Source: Firmicutes bacterium CAG:170 (GTDB lineage Bacteria > Bacillota > Clostridia > Oscillospirales > Oscillospiraceae). From it: a stretch of 11,753 bases of DNA. Below the pieces are notes generated by a model. The model searched no databases. It had not been told where the DNA came from and saw nothing but the letters and a program-made list of their open reading frames with translations. Location of the stretch: NCBI GenBank assembly GCA_000436735.1, contig FR887131.1, positions 1 to 11,753 of the forward strand. Reading direction: 5' to 3'. This document shows, piece after piece, positions 1-7,228 of this stretch. The translations under genes were made by a program, and so were the position numbers. Each line of letters starts with the position of its first letter. The stretch's first letter is position 1.

Positions 1-199
1 GAAGCGTCTGGACATCCCATGTATGCGGCACAAAGCCCGCCGTCAGAGCAAGTCCGGCCAGAAACGGAGCTGCCGCCAGCGCAGGCGCAAGCTGCGCCGC
101 CCGCGGCCACTTTTTCAGCCACACCTGGAGCCGCGCGCAGCAGGCAAACCATACGCCGCAGAGCGCAAACCCGGCGATCAGGCACAGCAGGACTGTCAT
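1..199 (-). CDS. Small integral membrane protein, partial (C-terminus off the window)
   Basis: I do not recognise this protein. The visible 66 residues start MTVLLCLIAGFALCGVWFAC and contain two hydrophobic stretches, about residues 2-20 and 38-57. A short basic, Trp-containing turn (around LKKWPR) separates them, so it looks like an inner-membrane protein with at least two helices. The ATG (complement of 197-199) lies 9 bp downstream of the M18 aminopeptidase stop codon. The preceding GACGAG is only a weak ribosome site, so translation probably depends on coupling to that gene. The reading frame stays open to base 1. Position suggests co-transcription with the aminopeptidase, but no functional link can be read from the sequence. 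Confidence 0.6.
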   Translation of the reverse strand, partial: MTVLLCLIAGFALCGVWFACCARLQVWLKKWPRAAQLAPALAAAPFLAGLALTAGFVPHTWDVQTL

Positions 200-208
200 A
201 TTCTCGTC

Positions 209-1507
209 TTAGAGGGAATACGCCGCGCCCGGCTCCGCCGTCAGGCTTCTGCCGTAGAATTCCGTCATGGCGTCCACGAGATATCCGAGATCCGCCGTCG
301 CCGCCGTCTCGTAGGCCGAGTGCATGGCAAGCTGCGCAAGGCCGATATCCACCGTGTTCAGCGACACCTGCGAATTGGCGATGCTGCCCAGCGTCGAGCC
401 GCCGGGAAGGTCAGAGCGGTTGGCGTAGACCTGCACCGGCACGCCCGCATCGCGGCAGACGCTGCGGAAGATCGCGGAAGAGACCGCGTCGGTGGTATAG
501 CGCTGGTTGGCGTTGTATTTGACGACCACGCCGCCGCCCAGCTGCGGGCAATTGGCGCTGTCGGCATATTCGGGATGGTTGGGATGCATGGCGTGCGCAT
601 TGTCCGCCGAAACGAGGAAGCTCGCGGCGACGGCCATGCGGTATTCCTCCTCCGTCCGGCCGCAGGCAGCGTTGATCCGGTGCAGCACGTCGGAGAGCAT
701 CGTCGAGGCCGCGCCCTGCTTGGTCTGGCTGCCGACCTCCTCGTTGTCGAAAACGCAGCAAACGGGAACGCTTCCGGACGGCTTCGCCGCCAGGAAACCC
801 TTCATGCAGCCGAAGGCGCATTCCAGATCGTCCAGCTTCGGCGAGGCGATCAGCTCCTTCTTCGCGCCGAGCACCGTTCCGCAGCCGCGCACATAGAGGA
901 ACAGATCGTGTCCGAGGATGTCCGCCTCCTGCACGCCTGCCGCCTCCGCGACGGTTTTCAGAAAGCTGTCCTTCGCGTCCGCGCCGCCGAAAAGCGGATA
1001 GGTGTCGATATTCGCGGCGAATTTCATGCCGTCGTTGGCATTGCGGTTCATGTGGATGGCCACATTCGGGATAATGAGCAGGTCGCGGTCTACATTCACG
1101 AGCTTCGTGACGATCCTGCCGCTCTCGCGCACCATCAGCCGTCCGGCCACGGAAAGCGGCCGGTCGAGCCACGTTCCCATCAGCATCCCGCCGTATTTTT
1201 CCGTATCCAGCCGGACGCAGAACGCATTCGCCAGCTCCGGGTTTTCCTTGATCTTGAACGTCGGCGAATCGCTGTGCACCGCGCTCATCATAAAGCCCGT
1301 AAAATCAAAGCCGGGCACGCGGAACGCGATCACGGAGGACTCGTTGCGCACCACGAAGTATTTCCCGCCCTGCGTGAGCGTCCACCTCTCCTGCTCGTAC
1401 AGCTCCGTATAGCCCTCCGCGCGAAGCAGCTCGCGGAAATTGCGGATCACATGGTAGCAGCTCGGGCTGCTTTCAATAAATTTCAGAAGCTCCTTTGCAG
1501 TCTGCAT
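209..1507 (-). CDS. apeB: M18 family aminopeptidase (aspartyl aminopeptidase type)
   Basis: This is a 432-residue cytosolic metallo-aminopeptidase that removes N-terminal residues, classically Asp or Glu in this family, from peptides. Its length is typical of bacterial M18 enzymes. All expected dinuclear-metal and catalytic positions are visible: H78 in SAVHSDSP, D226 in KLDDLE, the Glu pair E256/E257 in FDNEEVGS, D302 in SADNAHAMHPNHPE, and H396 in LAMHSAYE. Other family blocks are MGTWLDRPLSVAGR (about 110-123) and GGGVVVKYNANQRY (324-337). There is no signal peptide, so it should act in the cytoplasm. The ATG start has the ribosome site AAAAGGAAGG (complement of 1515-1524) and its own promoter, divergent from the M29 aminopeptidase. 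A small membrane protein follows 9 bp after the stop. Family assignment is very secure; the Asp/Glu preference is taken from the family. Confidence 0.95.
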   Translation of the reverse strand: MQTAKELLKFIESSPSCYHVIRNFRELLRAEGYTELYEQERWTLTQGGKYFVVRNESSVIAFRVPGFDFTGFMMSAVHSDSPTFKIKENPELANAFCVRLDTEKYGGMLMGTWLDRPLSVAGRLMVRESGRIVTKLVNVDRDLLIIPNVAIHMNRNANDGMKFAANIDTYPLFGGADAKDSFLKTVAEAAGVQEADILGHDLFLYVRGCGTVLGAKKELIASPKLDDLECAFGCMKGFLAAKPSGSVPVCCVFDNEEVGSQTKQGAASTMLSDVLHRINAACGRTEEEYRMAVAASFLVSADNAHAMHPNHPEYADSANCPQLGGGVVVKYNANQRYTTDAVSSAIFRSVCRDAGVPVQVYANRSDLPGGSTLGSIANSQVSLNTVDIGLAQLAMHSAYETAATADLGYLVDAMTEFYGRSLTAEPGAAYSL

Positions 1508-1536
1508 GGTATGACCTTCCTTTTCGTTTTTTCTTT

Positions 1537-1565
1537 ACCATACCACATCCCGCCGTTTCCTGCAA
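1537..1565 (-). promoter_or_regulatory. Probable sigma-A promoter of the M18 aminopeptidase gene
   Basis: On the minus strand a -35-like TTGCAG (complement of 1560-1565) and a -10-like TATGGT (complement of 1537-1542) are separated by exactly 17 bp. TGG directly before the -10 gives an extended -10 (TGn). The element ends about 30 bp upstream of the start codon, which leaves room for a short leader with the ribosome site. The hexamers match the consensus 3/6 and 4/6; the spacing and extended -10 support it. Confidence 0.55.
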
Positions 1566-1607
1566 CCGCGCGTTTTTCTCCCGGCGCAGTATTTTTTCTC
1601 CGCTTTC

Positions 1608-1636
1608 TTTTCAAATCCGGAAAAATGTGCTATGAT
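1608..1636 (+). promoter_or_regulatory. Probable sigma-A promoter of the M29 aminopeptidase gene
   Basis: The -35-like TTTTCA (1608-1613), a 17-bp spacer and the -10 TATGAT (1631-1636) lie upstream of the M29 start. TGC just before the -10 gives an extended -10. The -10 matches the consensus 5/6 and the -35 4/6. Transcription would begin around 1643, giving a leader of about 25-30 nt that carries the AAGGAG ribosome site (1657-1662). It is back-to-back with the M18 promoter, with the two -35 elements about 42 bp apart. Confidence 0.6.
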
Positions 1637-1669
1637 GAAAGTCTGAAATTCAACACAAGGAGTGTTCTT

Positions 1670-2893
1670 ATGAAAAAGACAATTCTCAGAAAATATGCCC
1701 AGCTGATCGCAAAGGCGGGCGTCAATGTCCAGAAGGGCCAGGAGGTCTTTATTTACGCCGAGCTTGACCAGCCGGAATTCGTCCAGATGGTCGTTGAGGA
1801 ATGCTACAAGCTGAAGGCCAAGAAGGTCGTCGTGGACTGGAGCTATCAGCCGCTCCAGAAGCTGAACGTCCGCTATCAGAGCCTGTCCACGCTTTCCACA
1901 CTGCCCAACTACGCCGAAGCGCGCTGGCAGCACTATGTGGACGTGCTTCCCTGCCGCATCTATCTGATCTCCGAGGATCCCGACGGCCTCAAGGGCATCA
2001 ATCAGGAAAAGCTGATGAAGTCCCAGCAGAAGCTTTACCCCATCATCAAGCCGTACCGCGATAAGATGGAAAACAAATATCAGTGGTGCATCGCGGCCGT
2101 TCCCGGCGCGGCGTGGGCCAAGAAGCTCTTCCCGGAGCTGCGCACCTCGCAGGCCATCGAAAAGCTGTGGGAAGCCATCCTCGCCACCAGCCGCGTGGAC
2201 GACGACCCCATCGCCGCGTGGGAATCGCACAACAAGGATCTGCACGACCGCTGTGCCTACCTCAACAGCCTCGGCATCGAGGAGCTGCGCTATCACTCCG
2301 CGAACGGTACCGACTTCTCCGTCGGCATGATCCCCGAGGGGGAATTCAAGGGCGGCGGCGACACCAGCCTTCAGGGCATTTTCTTCAACCCAAACATTCC
2401 CACCGAGGAATGCTTCATCTCCCCGATGAAGGGCAAGGCCGAGGGCGTCGTCCATTCCACCAAGCCGCTGTCCTATCAGGGCCAGCTGATCGAGGACTTC
2501 TGGATCCGCTTCCATGAGGGCAAGGCCGTCGAATGGCATGCAGAGAAGAACAACGAGCTGCTCAGCAAGCTGATCGGCATGGACGAGGGCAGCTGCTATC
2601 TGGGCGAATGCGCGCTCGTTCCGTTCAACTCCCCCATCAACGAGACCGGCATTCTGTTCTACAACACGCTGTTTGACGAGAACGCCTGCTGCCATCTCGC
2701 ACTCGGCATGGGCTTCGCCGACACCATCCGCGATTTCGAGCACAAGACGCTCGAGGAGTGCCGCGCGCTGGGCGTGAACGATTCCTCCGTCCACGAGGAC
2801 TTCATGATCGGCTCCGCCGACCTCTCCATCGACGCCGTCTGCACCGGCGGCAAGACCGTCGCCATCTTCCGCGACGGCACCTGGGCCTTCTGA
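1670..2893 (+). CDS. M29 family aminopeptidase (AmpS / aminopeptidase T type)
   Basis: This is a 407-residue cytosolic metallo-aminopeptidase of the thermophilic-aminopeptidase (M29) family, which removes N-terminal residues with broad specificity using two metal ions. The ATG was chosen because AAGGAG (1657-1662) lies 7 nt upstream; the frame is open much further upstream, but only as antisense of the M18 gene. Family signatures are NPNIPTEECFISP (residues 240-252; metal-ligand Glu at 246/247), YLGECALVPFNSPIN (310-324; E313), NACCHLALG (338-346; H342) and SVHEDFMIGSADLSIDA (373-389; H375, D377). Length is normal for the family and there is no signal peptide. The gene stands alone, with no intrinsic terminator visible directly after the stop. 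Pairing with a divergent M18 enzyme suggests a shared role in peptide turnover, but that is inference. Confidence 0.95.
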   Translation: MKKTILRKYAQLIAKAGVNVQKGQEVFIYAELDQPEFVQMVVEECYKLKAKKVVVDWSYQPLQKLNVRYQSLSTLSTLPNYAEARWQHYVDVLPCRIYLISEDPDGLKGINQEKLMKSQQKLYPIIKPYRDKMENKYQWCIAAVPGAAWAKKLFPELRTSQAIEKLWEAILATSRVDDDPIAAWESHNKDLHDRCAYLNSLGIEELRYHSANGTDFSVGMIPEGEFKGGGDTSLQGIFFNPNIPTEECFISPMKGKAEGVVHSTKPLSYQGQLIEDFWIRFHEGKAVEWHAEKNNELLSKLIGMDEGSCYLGECALVPFNSPINETGILFYNTLFDENACCHLALGMGFADTIRDFEHKTLEECRALGVNDSSVHEDFMIGSADLSIDAVCTGGKTVAIFRDGTWAF

Positions 2894-3046
2894 GCTTGGA
2901 AATATGGAAACGAGCGTCAGCGCATCGAACGATACAACAAGAAAAACTATGAGTGGCTCCTCAGCATCGTTCCCAGCCGCATTGCCCTGAGCCTACAGGC
3001 CCAATTCAAGGACGTCCCACCGAAGTGTTTTGATTTCTGCCTCTGA
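2894..3046 (+). pseudogene. Start-less 50-codon remnant, possibly of an Arc-like DNA-binding protein
   Basis: Immediately after the TGA of the M29 gene, and in the same frame, 50 open codons run to a TGA at 3044-3046. They contain no ATG, GTG or TTG codon, and no ribosome site can be placed. The translation is not random-looking: it includes ERQRIERYNKKNYEWLLSIV (residues 7-26) followed by P-S-R. That resembles the start of the short ribbon-helix-helix (Arc/MetJ-like) proteins common in Clostridia, where an RI..YN...Y segment precedes a VP-[KS]-G-R-like segment. The expected C-terminal part is absent and replaced by an unrelated tail. I read it as a truncated gene fragment left by a deletion. 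The family resemblance is from memory and is tentative. Confidence 0.35.
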
Positions 3047-3094
3047 GTGCGGCGCGGCAAAGCTGTGCATTCTGCAAAAAGGAGAACGAACAAT

Positions 3095-3682
3095 ATGCTC
3101 AAAGTAAAAGAGGGTACCGGAAGCGGCATTGCCTATTGCATTCTTCTTCTGCTCATGATCATATTTGCATTTTTCAATGATGCGTGGCGTATCGTAATGT
3201 ACATTGTTGGAATTCCACTGTTACTTTATATTCCTTCATTCTTTAAGGAACTTCAAATGTCTAAAGATGGCTGTCTTATAAAGGTGTTTCTCTGGAAACG
3301 CTTCTATCGCTGGAATGCCTTTGAGACAATACGACTTCTCGATTTTGGTCAATGTGGCGGCAGTAACCACGGCAATGCGCCCTATTTTTCTGAAGGCATT
3401 TTGTTCTGTACGCGCAGGATCCCCAAATACCCTGTCAAAGTGGATCCGCCTACTTATTTTCTCCTGCGCGACCCACTAGGCCTTCGCAGCTTTTACATTC
3501 AATTTCCGCCAGAATCCGCTTATACTACAAAGATGGCGTTTGGCGTACTGGAATATGGATTCTACCCCTATCGCGCAGACCGGGCGGAATTCATGTCCAA
3601 GGTGGAAGAATGGGGCCTGAAGATTGAGGGGCTGAATGTCCCGATGCCGCCGGAACAGCTGGCGGCTAAGAAGCGAAAATAA
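3095..3682 (+). CDS. Two-TM membrane protein of unknown function, possibly PH-like
   Basis: I do not recognise this 195-residue protein with certainty. Two adjacent hydrophobic helices (about residues 11-28 and 31-50) form a hairpin. A soluble domain of about 145 residues follows, rich in aromatic residues and beta-type segments (for example LIKVFLWKRFYRWNAFETIR, 61-80), and ends in a lysine-rich tail. A membrane hairpin followed by a small beta-rich domain recalls bacterial PH-domain proteins, but no diagnostic motif is visible. The ATG at 3095 was chosen over a longer in-frame reading because AAGGAG (3079-3084) lies 10 nt upstream. Base composition is clearly more AT-rich than the flanking genes, which hints at a different origin. 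No convincing promoter is seen in 2894-3094. The gene ends against the convergent ECF operon with a shared hairpin between them. Confidence 0.75.
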   Translation: MLKVKEGTGSGIAYCILLLLMIIFAFFNDAWRIVMYIVGIPLLLYIPSFFKELQMSKDGCLIKVFLWKRFYRWNAFETIRLLDFGQCGGSNHGNAPYFSEGILFCTRRIPKYPVKVDPPTYFLLRDPLGLRSFYIQFPPESAYTTKMAFGVLEYGFYPYRADRAEFMSKVEEWGLKIEGLNVPMPPEQLAAKKRK

Positions 3683-3685
3683 AAG

Positions 3686-3724
3686 AGAACGTCCCTTGAG
3701 AGACAAGCTCTCAAGGGACGTTCT
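3686..3724. terminator. Bidirectional intrinsic terminator (perfect 17-bp stem)
   Basis: A perfect inverted repeat, AGAACGTCCCTTGAGAG (3686-3702) and its complement (3708-3724), flanks the 5-nt loop ACAAG. It lies 3 bp after the plus-strand stop and 7 bp after the minus-strand ECF operon stop. Read on the minus strand, the stem is followed by CTCTTTTATTTTCG, a good U-rich tract, so termination of the ECF operon is well supported. The plus-strand side has only TTCTGACATTTTC, a weaker tract. Confidence 0.8.
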
Positions 3725-3731
3725 GACATTT

Positions 3732-6359
3732 TCACTCCGCAAGACCGTATTTCGTTTTGATGCGGTCGAGCTTTTCGAGCATGGGTTCCGCACCCAGCCA
3801 CAGGAAGAAGAACGTTGCGACGGCACGCACCAGATCGACCGGAATGCCGGTGATATAGTAGCTTAAAATGATTTTCCAGTTGATCGTATTGGACCACATA
3901 AGCGCGGATGCAGGATTCATGATGCCGCCGAACACGACGGTCGAGCAGATCACGCCGAAGATACAAAGACTCAGGCGACCGCGCCGCAGAACGCCCTTTC
4001 GGTAGAGTACACCGGCCAGCCAGCCGATTGACCCCATAGCGAACATCTGCCACGGCGTCCACGGGCCTTGCGAGAACAGCATATTCGAGACAAGCATCGT
4101 CATTGCGCCAACTAAGAATCCCGTTTCGCCGCCGAAGGCAACGCCAGCGAGGATCGTCATGGCGACAACGGGCTTAAATTCCGGCAGCATGAAGAAAGCG
4201 GCACGCCCTGCCACATTCAGCGCAACGAGCACGGCAATCAGCACAAGCTCTCTGGCTTGCGGCTTTCTGCCCTCAAAAATCAGGAAGAAGGGCAGCATAC
4301 ATTCGAGCAGGATGAGCAGCGAAATGAAGTAGTATTTCCGTCCCGCGAAGTAGTACACACCGACAAACAGCGTCAGCGGAATGAGCAGAAGGATCAAAAG
4401 CGTTGCAAGGATCGTCCGCTTTTTCAGCTTGCGCTTTTCCACGGGTGTCTGGATGAGGTAATCCGGGTGCTCTGCCTTTCGGCCAATGGACAGCGCAAAC
4501 ACAAGGAGCGCACCGAGCAGGATGGCGTAGAGTTTGAGTTGGTCGCCCGCAAGACCTGTCAATCCGCCCGCGTCCACAAGCTTTGTGAGGTCTGTCACGC
4601 CGATGGCCTGCGCGATGAGCGTCAGCGACGCGATACCGGACACGGCGGCGAGGATTTTTCGCCAGACCGGGAGCTTTTTCGCCGCCTGCGCTTCCTTTTC
4701 CGGTGCGGGCGGGATGCGCTGGTATTCCGGCAGCGCCGCTTCCGGCTCGACCGTGCCGCCGCAGGCTGCAATTACATCCTCCGGCGTAACGGCTTCGGGC
4801 AGCACATCCCGTGCGATGCGGTTTGCCGCCGTCGTATAGAAGCTGTTGCCGGAGAAAAACGTGCGCGGCTCGGCCTCCGTGACGATGCTGCCGTCAAAAA
4901 ATAGGGCGCAGCGGTCGGCATATTTCGCGCAGAACTCAATGTCGTGGCTGACCATGAGGATCGCCACGCCGGACGCTTGCAGCGTCCGGAGAATCTGTCC
5001 GAAAACCTGCTTGAACTCCGCATCCAGTCCCTTTGTCGGTTCGTCAAGGAGCAGAACGTCTGGGTTCAGAAGCAGGATTTTTGCCAACGCCGCGCGCTGC
5101 TGTTCGCCGCCCGAAAGATCATACGGATGGCGGTCGAGCAGTTCGGTCAATTTGCAAAGCGATACCGCCTGCGCCAATCGGTCGGACTTCCGCTCCGCTT
5201 TCGGAAGGATTTCCAACAAATCCTCGCGCACGGTCGATTTTACGAACAGCGCCTGTGGATTCTGCGGGAGCATCCCGACGCTGCCGGTGATGGCAAGCTC
5301 GCCGCGATAGGCTTTTTTCAGGTTTGCCAGCAGCTTGAGCGTGGTCGTCTTGCCCGTGCCGTTGCCGCCGAGCAGTGCCAGAAATTCGCCCTTGCGCAGC
5401 TCCAAGGATAGACCTTTTACCACGTCGGGCAGGTCTTTGTCGTATTTGAACCAGAGTTCCCGCGCCGAGACGACGGTTTCGCCGTTCGGCGTGTTTTTCT
5501 TTTCTTCCGGAACAGGTCGCAGCTTATGCGTTTTCGCGTAATCGAGCAGCCAGTTCCGACCGTCGCAGACGGAGATGGGGCAGGCCGCCGTAGAATCCGT
5601 CGCCGCCCAGATGCGCATGGCGGCGGGCATGGCGAGAAACATCGCGTTTCCGCTGTTTTTCAGCTCCGCGCCCACTTCGGCAGGCGCTCCGGTGCAAAGG
5701 AGTCTGCCGCCGTCCATGACCGCCACGCGCGACGCAAAGCCAAACGCTTCTTCCAAGCGATGCTCCGTCAGAATGATCGTCGTGCCAAGCTCGCGGTTGA
5801 TCTTGCCAAGGGTGGCAAGGAAATCCGACGCGGCAATCGGGTCGAGCTGACTCGTCGGTTCGTCGAGAATCAGGACTTTTGGCTGCAAAACCATCACGGA
5901 CGCGAGGTTGAGCAGCTGCTTTTGTCCGCCGGACAGCTCCGTGACGGACTTATAAAACCACGTTTGAATGCCGAAAAACGACGCCATCTCCGCGACGCGG
6001 CGGCGGATGGTCGGCGTGTCGTAGCCGAGGGATTCCAGGCCAAACGCCAGCTCATGCCAGACCTTGTCGGTGACGATCTGATTTTCAGGACTTTGCTGCA
6101 CAAAGCCGATCTTCTCGGCCTGTTCGCGCTGGGACAGCTCGTCAAGCGGCGTATTTTCAAACAGGATTTCACCGTTTCTGCGTCCATGCGGTGCGAGGAC
6201 CGTCTTGAGCTGCCGCAGAAGCGTCGATTTTCCGCAGCCCGAGGGACCGCAGATCACCAGAAATTCTCCCGGTCGGACGGACAGTGTGAGATCGGAGATC
6301 GCGTTTTTCTCCTGTTCGGGGTACGCAAAATTCAGATGGTTGATTGTAAAGACTTCCAC
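3732..6359 (-). CDS. ECF transporter fusion: two EcfA-type ATPases plus membrane S-component
   Basis: This single 875-residue protein carries most of an energy-coupling-factor importer. NBD1 (about 1-225) has Walker A GPSGCGKST (38-46), a Q-loop at VQQSPENQ, signature LSGGQKQ (142-148), Walker B VLILDEPTS with E167, and H200. NBD2 (about 295-505) has Walker A GGNGTGKTT (331-339), Q366, signature LSGGEQQ (415-421), Walker B with E440, and H472. Both sites look catalytically intact. Residues 505-565 form a linker. Four helices of unknown role follow (about 569-588, 608-625, 649-670, 675-695). The C-terminal domain (705-875) has about six helices and resembles an ECF S-component, with the block SQGPWTPWQMFAMGSIGWLAG (763-783) and NPAS (815-818). 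The start is a GTG with AAAGGAGGAC (complement of 6365-6374) 5 nt upstream; longer in-frame readings only overlap ecfT. The 28-bp overlap with ecfT implies coupled translation. Substrate is not readable from the sequence; context suggests a corrinoid. Confidence 0.9.
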   Translation of the reverse strand: MEVFTINHLNFAYPEQEKNAISDLTLSVRPGEFLVICGPSGCGKSTLLRQLKTVLAPHGRRNGEILFENTPLDELSQREQAEKIGFVQQSPENQIVTDKVWHELAFGLESLGYDTPTIRRRVAEMASFFGIQTWFYKSVTELSGGQKQLLNLASVMVLQPKVLILDEPTSQLDPIAASDFLATLGKINRELGTTIILTEHRLEEAFGFASRVAVMDGGRLLCTGAPAEVGAELKNSGNAMFLAMPAAMRIWAATDSTAACPISVCDGRNWLLDYAKTHKLRPVPEEKKNTPNGETVVSARELWFKYDKDLPDVVKGLSLELRKGEFLALLGGNGTGKTTTLKLLANLKKAYRGELAITGSVGMLPQNPQALFVKSTVREDLLEILPKAERKSDRLAQAVSLCKLTELLDRHPYDLSGGEQQRAALAKILLLNPDVLLLDEPTKGLDAEFKQVFGQILRTLQASGVAILMVSHDIEFCAKYADRCALFFDGSIVTEAEPRTFFSGNSFYTTAANRIARDVLPEAVTPEDVIAACGGTVEPEAALPEYQRIPPAPEKEAQAAKKLPVWRKILAAVSGIASLTLIAQAIGVTDLTKLVDAGGLTGLAGDQLKLYAILLGALLVFALSIGRKAEHPDYLIQTPVEKRKLKKRTILATLLILLLIPLTLFVGVYYFAGRKYYFISLLILLECMLPFFLIFEGRKPQARELVLIAVLVALNVAGRAAFFMLPEFKPVVAMTILAGVAFGGETGFLVGAMTMLVSNMLFSQGPWTPWQMFAMGSIGWLAGVLYRKGVLRRGRLSLCIFGVICSTVVFGGIMNPASALMWSNTINWKIILSYYITGIPVDLVRAVATFFFLWLGAEPMLEKLDRIKTKYGLAE

Positions 6360-7228
6360 TGTCTGTCCTCCTTTCGGTCGAGAATCACCGGTGTCAGCAC
6401 CAGCGCAAGATAAACGAGCATAAAGCTCACGGTCATCGGCGTCCATGCCGCAGCTTTCACGGTGGGATAGTAGCGGAAGTACGTTCCGCCCGCCAACCAG
6501 CCGGAAATGAGATACGCGCCGCAGAAGATCAGCCACGCAAGCGCGGCTTTGTCCCGGTCGTCGAAGCGATAGATGGAAAATGCTGTGCGTCCGGGCAGAC
6601 CGTAGCCGCGTGAGCGCATGGAATCCGCGGTTTCAATGGCGTTCTCCAAGCTCCATGTGACCATGATGGAGAAAATTTTGACGGCGTTCCCGACACGGCG
6701 GAACACACTGCCGTTTTTCGTATCTCTGCCGATGCAAGCCTGCGCTTCGCTGACGGTCTGCATTTGCGCCTTGAATTTCGGAATAAAGCGCAGCGCCATC
6801 GAAAGAACAAGCGACAGCGCCGGAATGACGCGCCCGAACAGGTAGACAAACTTGTCCGAGGTCATAACCTCGTTGTAGCTTGAAAACCAGAGCACAACGC
6901 TTGCCAGCATGACCGCAGCTGCTGCGCCGTAGAGCATGGATTCGAGCGTCAGCGGGTTGCCGCTCGGCAAATAGGTTAAAATCGTCGCGCCCTCATGGTT
7001 AAAGGCCGGATTGACGAGCGCGGCAAGCGCCGCCATGGGCAAAAGTCCCATGACGGCAAACCGCACCGCTTTCCGGCCTTTCAGGGTAATGTCATAGGCC
7101 AATGCCCCGGCCAGCGAGATCGCCAGATAGGCCGGGTGCATCAGGCACATCGAAAAGAGCAGCACCAGTGCGTAATATAGAAAATTGATGGTCGGATGAA
7201 AGCCCGAAAAGGCGTCCTTATTTCTCAT
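6332..7228 (-). CDS. ecfT: ECF transporter transmembrane component EcfT
   Basis: This 298-residue integral membrane protein is the T-component that couples ATP hydrolysis by the EcfA domains to movement of the S-component. Hydrophobic segments lie near residues 13-30, 32-46, 55-75, 97-117, 128-145, 229-247 and 253-278. The family coupling region in the cytoplasmic loop is present: ENAIETADSMRSRGYGLPGR (195-214) holds the second Arg-Gly motif, while the first position reads EAQACIGRD (161-169), without the usual Arg before Gly. The ATG overlaps the stop of the preceding DUF4430 gene in ATGA (7225-7228). GGGAG sits only 3 nt upstream, so translational coupling is likely. Its 3' end overlaps the ATPase-S fusion gene by 28 bp, which matches the expectation that the products assemble in one complex. 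Confidence 0.92.
   Translation of the reverse strand: MRNKDAFSGFHPTINFLYYALVLLFSMCLMHPAYLAISLAGALAYDITLKGRKAVRFAVMGLLPMAALAALVNPAFNHEGATILTYLPSGNPLTLESMLYGAAAAVMLASVVLWFSSYNEVMTSDKFVYLFGRVIPALSLVLSMALRFIPKFKAQMQTVSEAQACIGRDTKNGSVFRRVGNAVKIFSIMVTWSLENAIETADSMRSRGYGLPGRTAFSIYRFDDRDKAALAWLIFCGAYLISGWLAGGTYFRYYPTVKAAAWTPMTVSFMLVYLALVLTPVILDRKEDRQWKSLQSTI

Noticed and set aside
23..1669. Long plus-strand open frame running from the left edge through to the M29 gene
   Set aside because: It is antisense to the well-supported M18 gene, is extremely Arg/His/Ala-rich, has no ribosome site, and the M29 protein has a clear start at 1670.
1535..2794. 419-codon minus-strand open frame
   Set aside because: It is a shadow of the M29 gene caused by high GC at third positions; it shows no motifs and would run through the divergent promoter region.
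2894..3094. Promoter for the two-TM protein gene
   Set aside because: Only weak hexamer pairs (for example TTCAAG with TTTGAT at 18 bp) can be found, not enough to call.
6360..6536. Longer N-terminus for the ATPase-S fusion
   Set aside because: The extension overlaps ecfT in another frame and has no ABC-type sequence; the GTG at 6359 has a strong Shine-Dalgarno site and begins a normal NBD.
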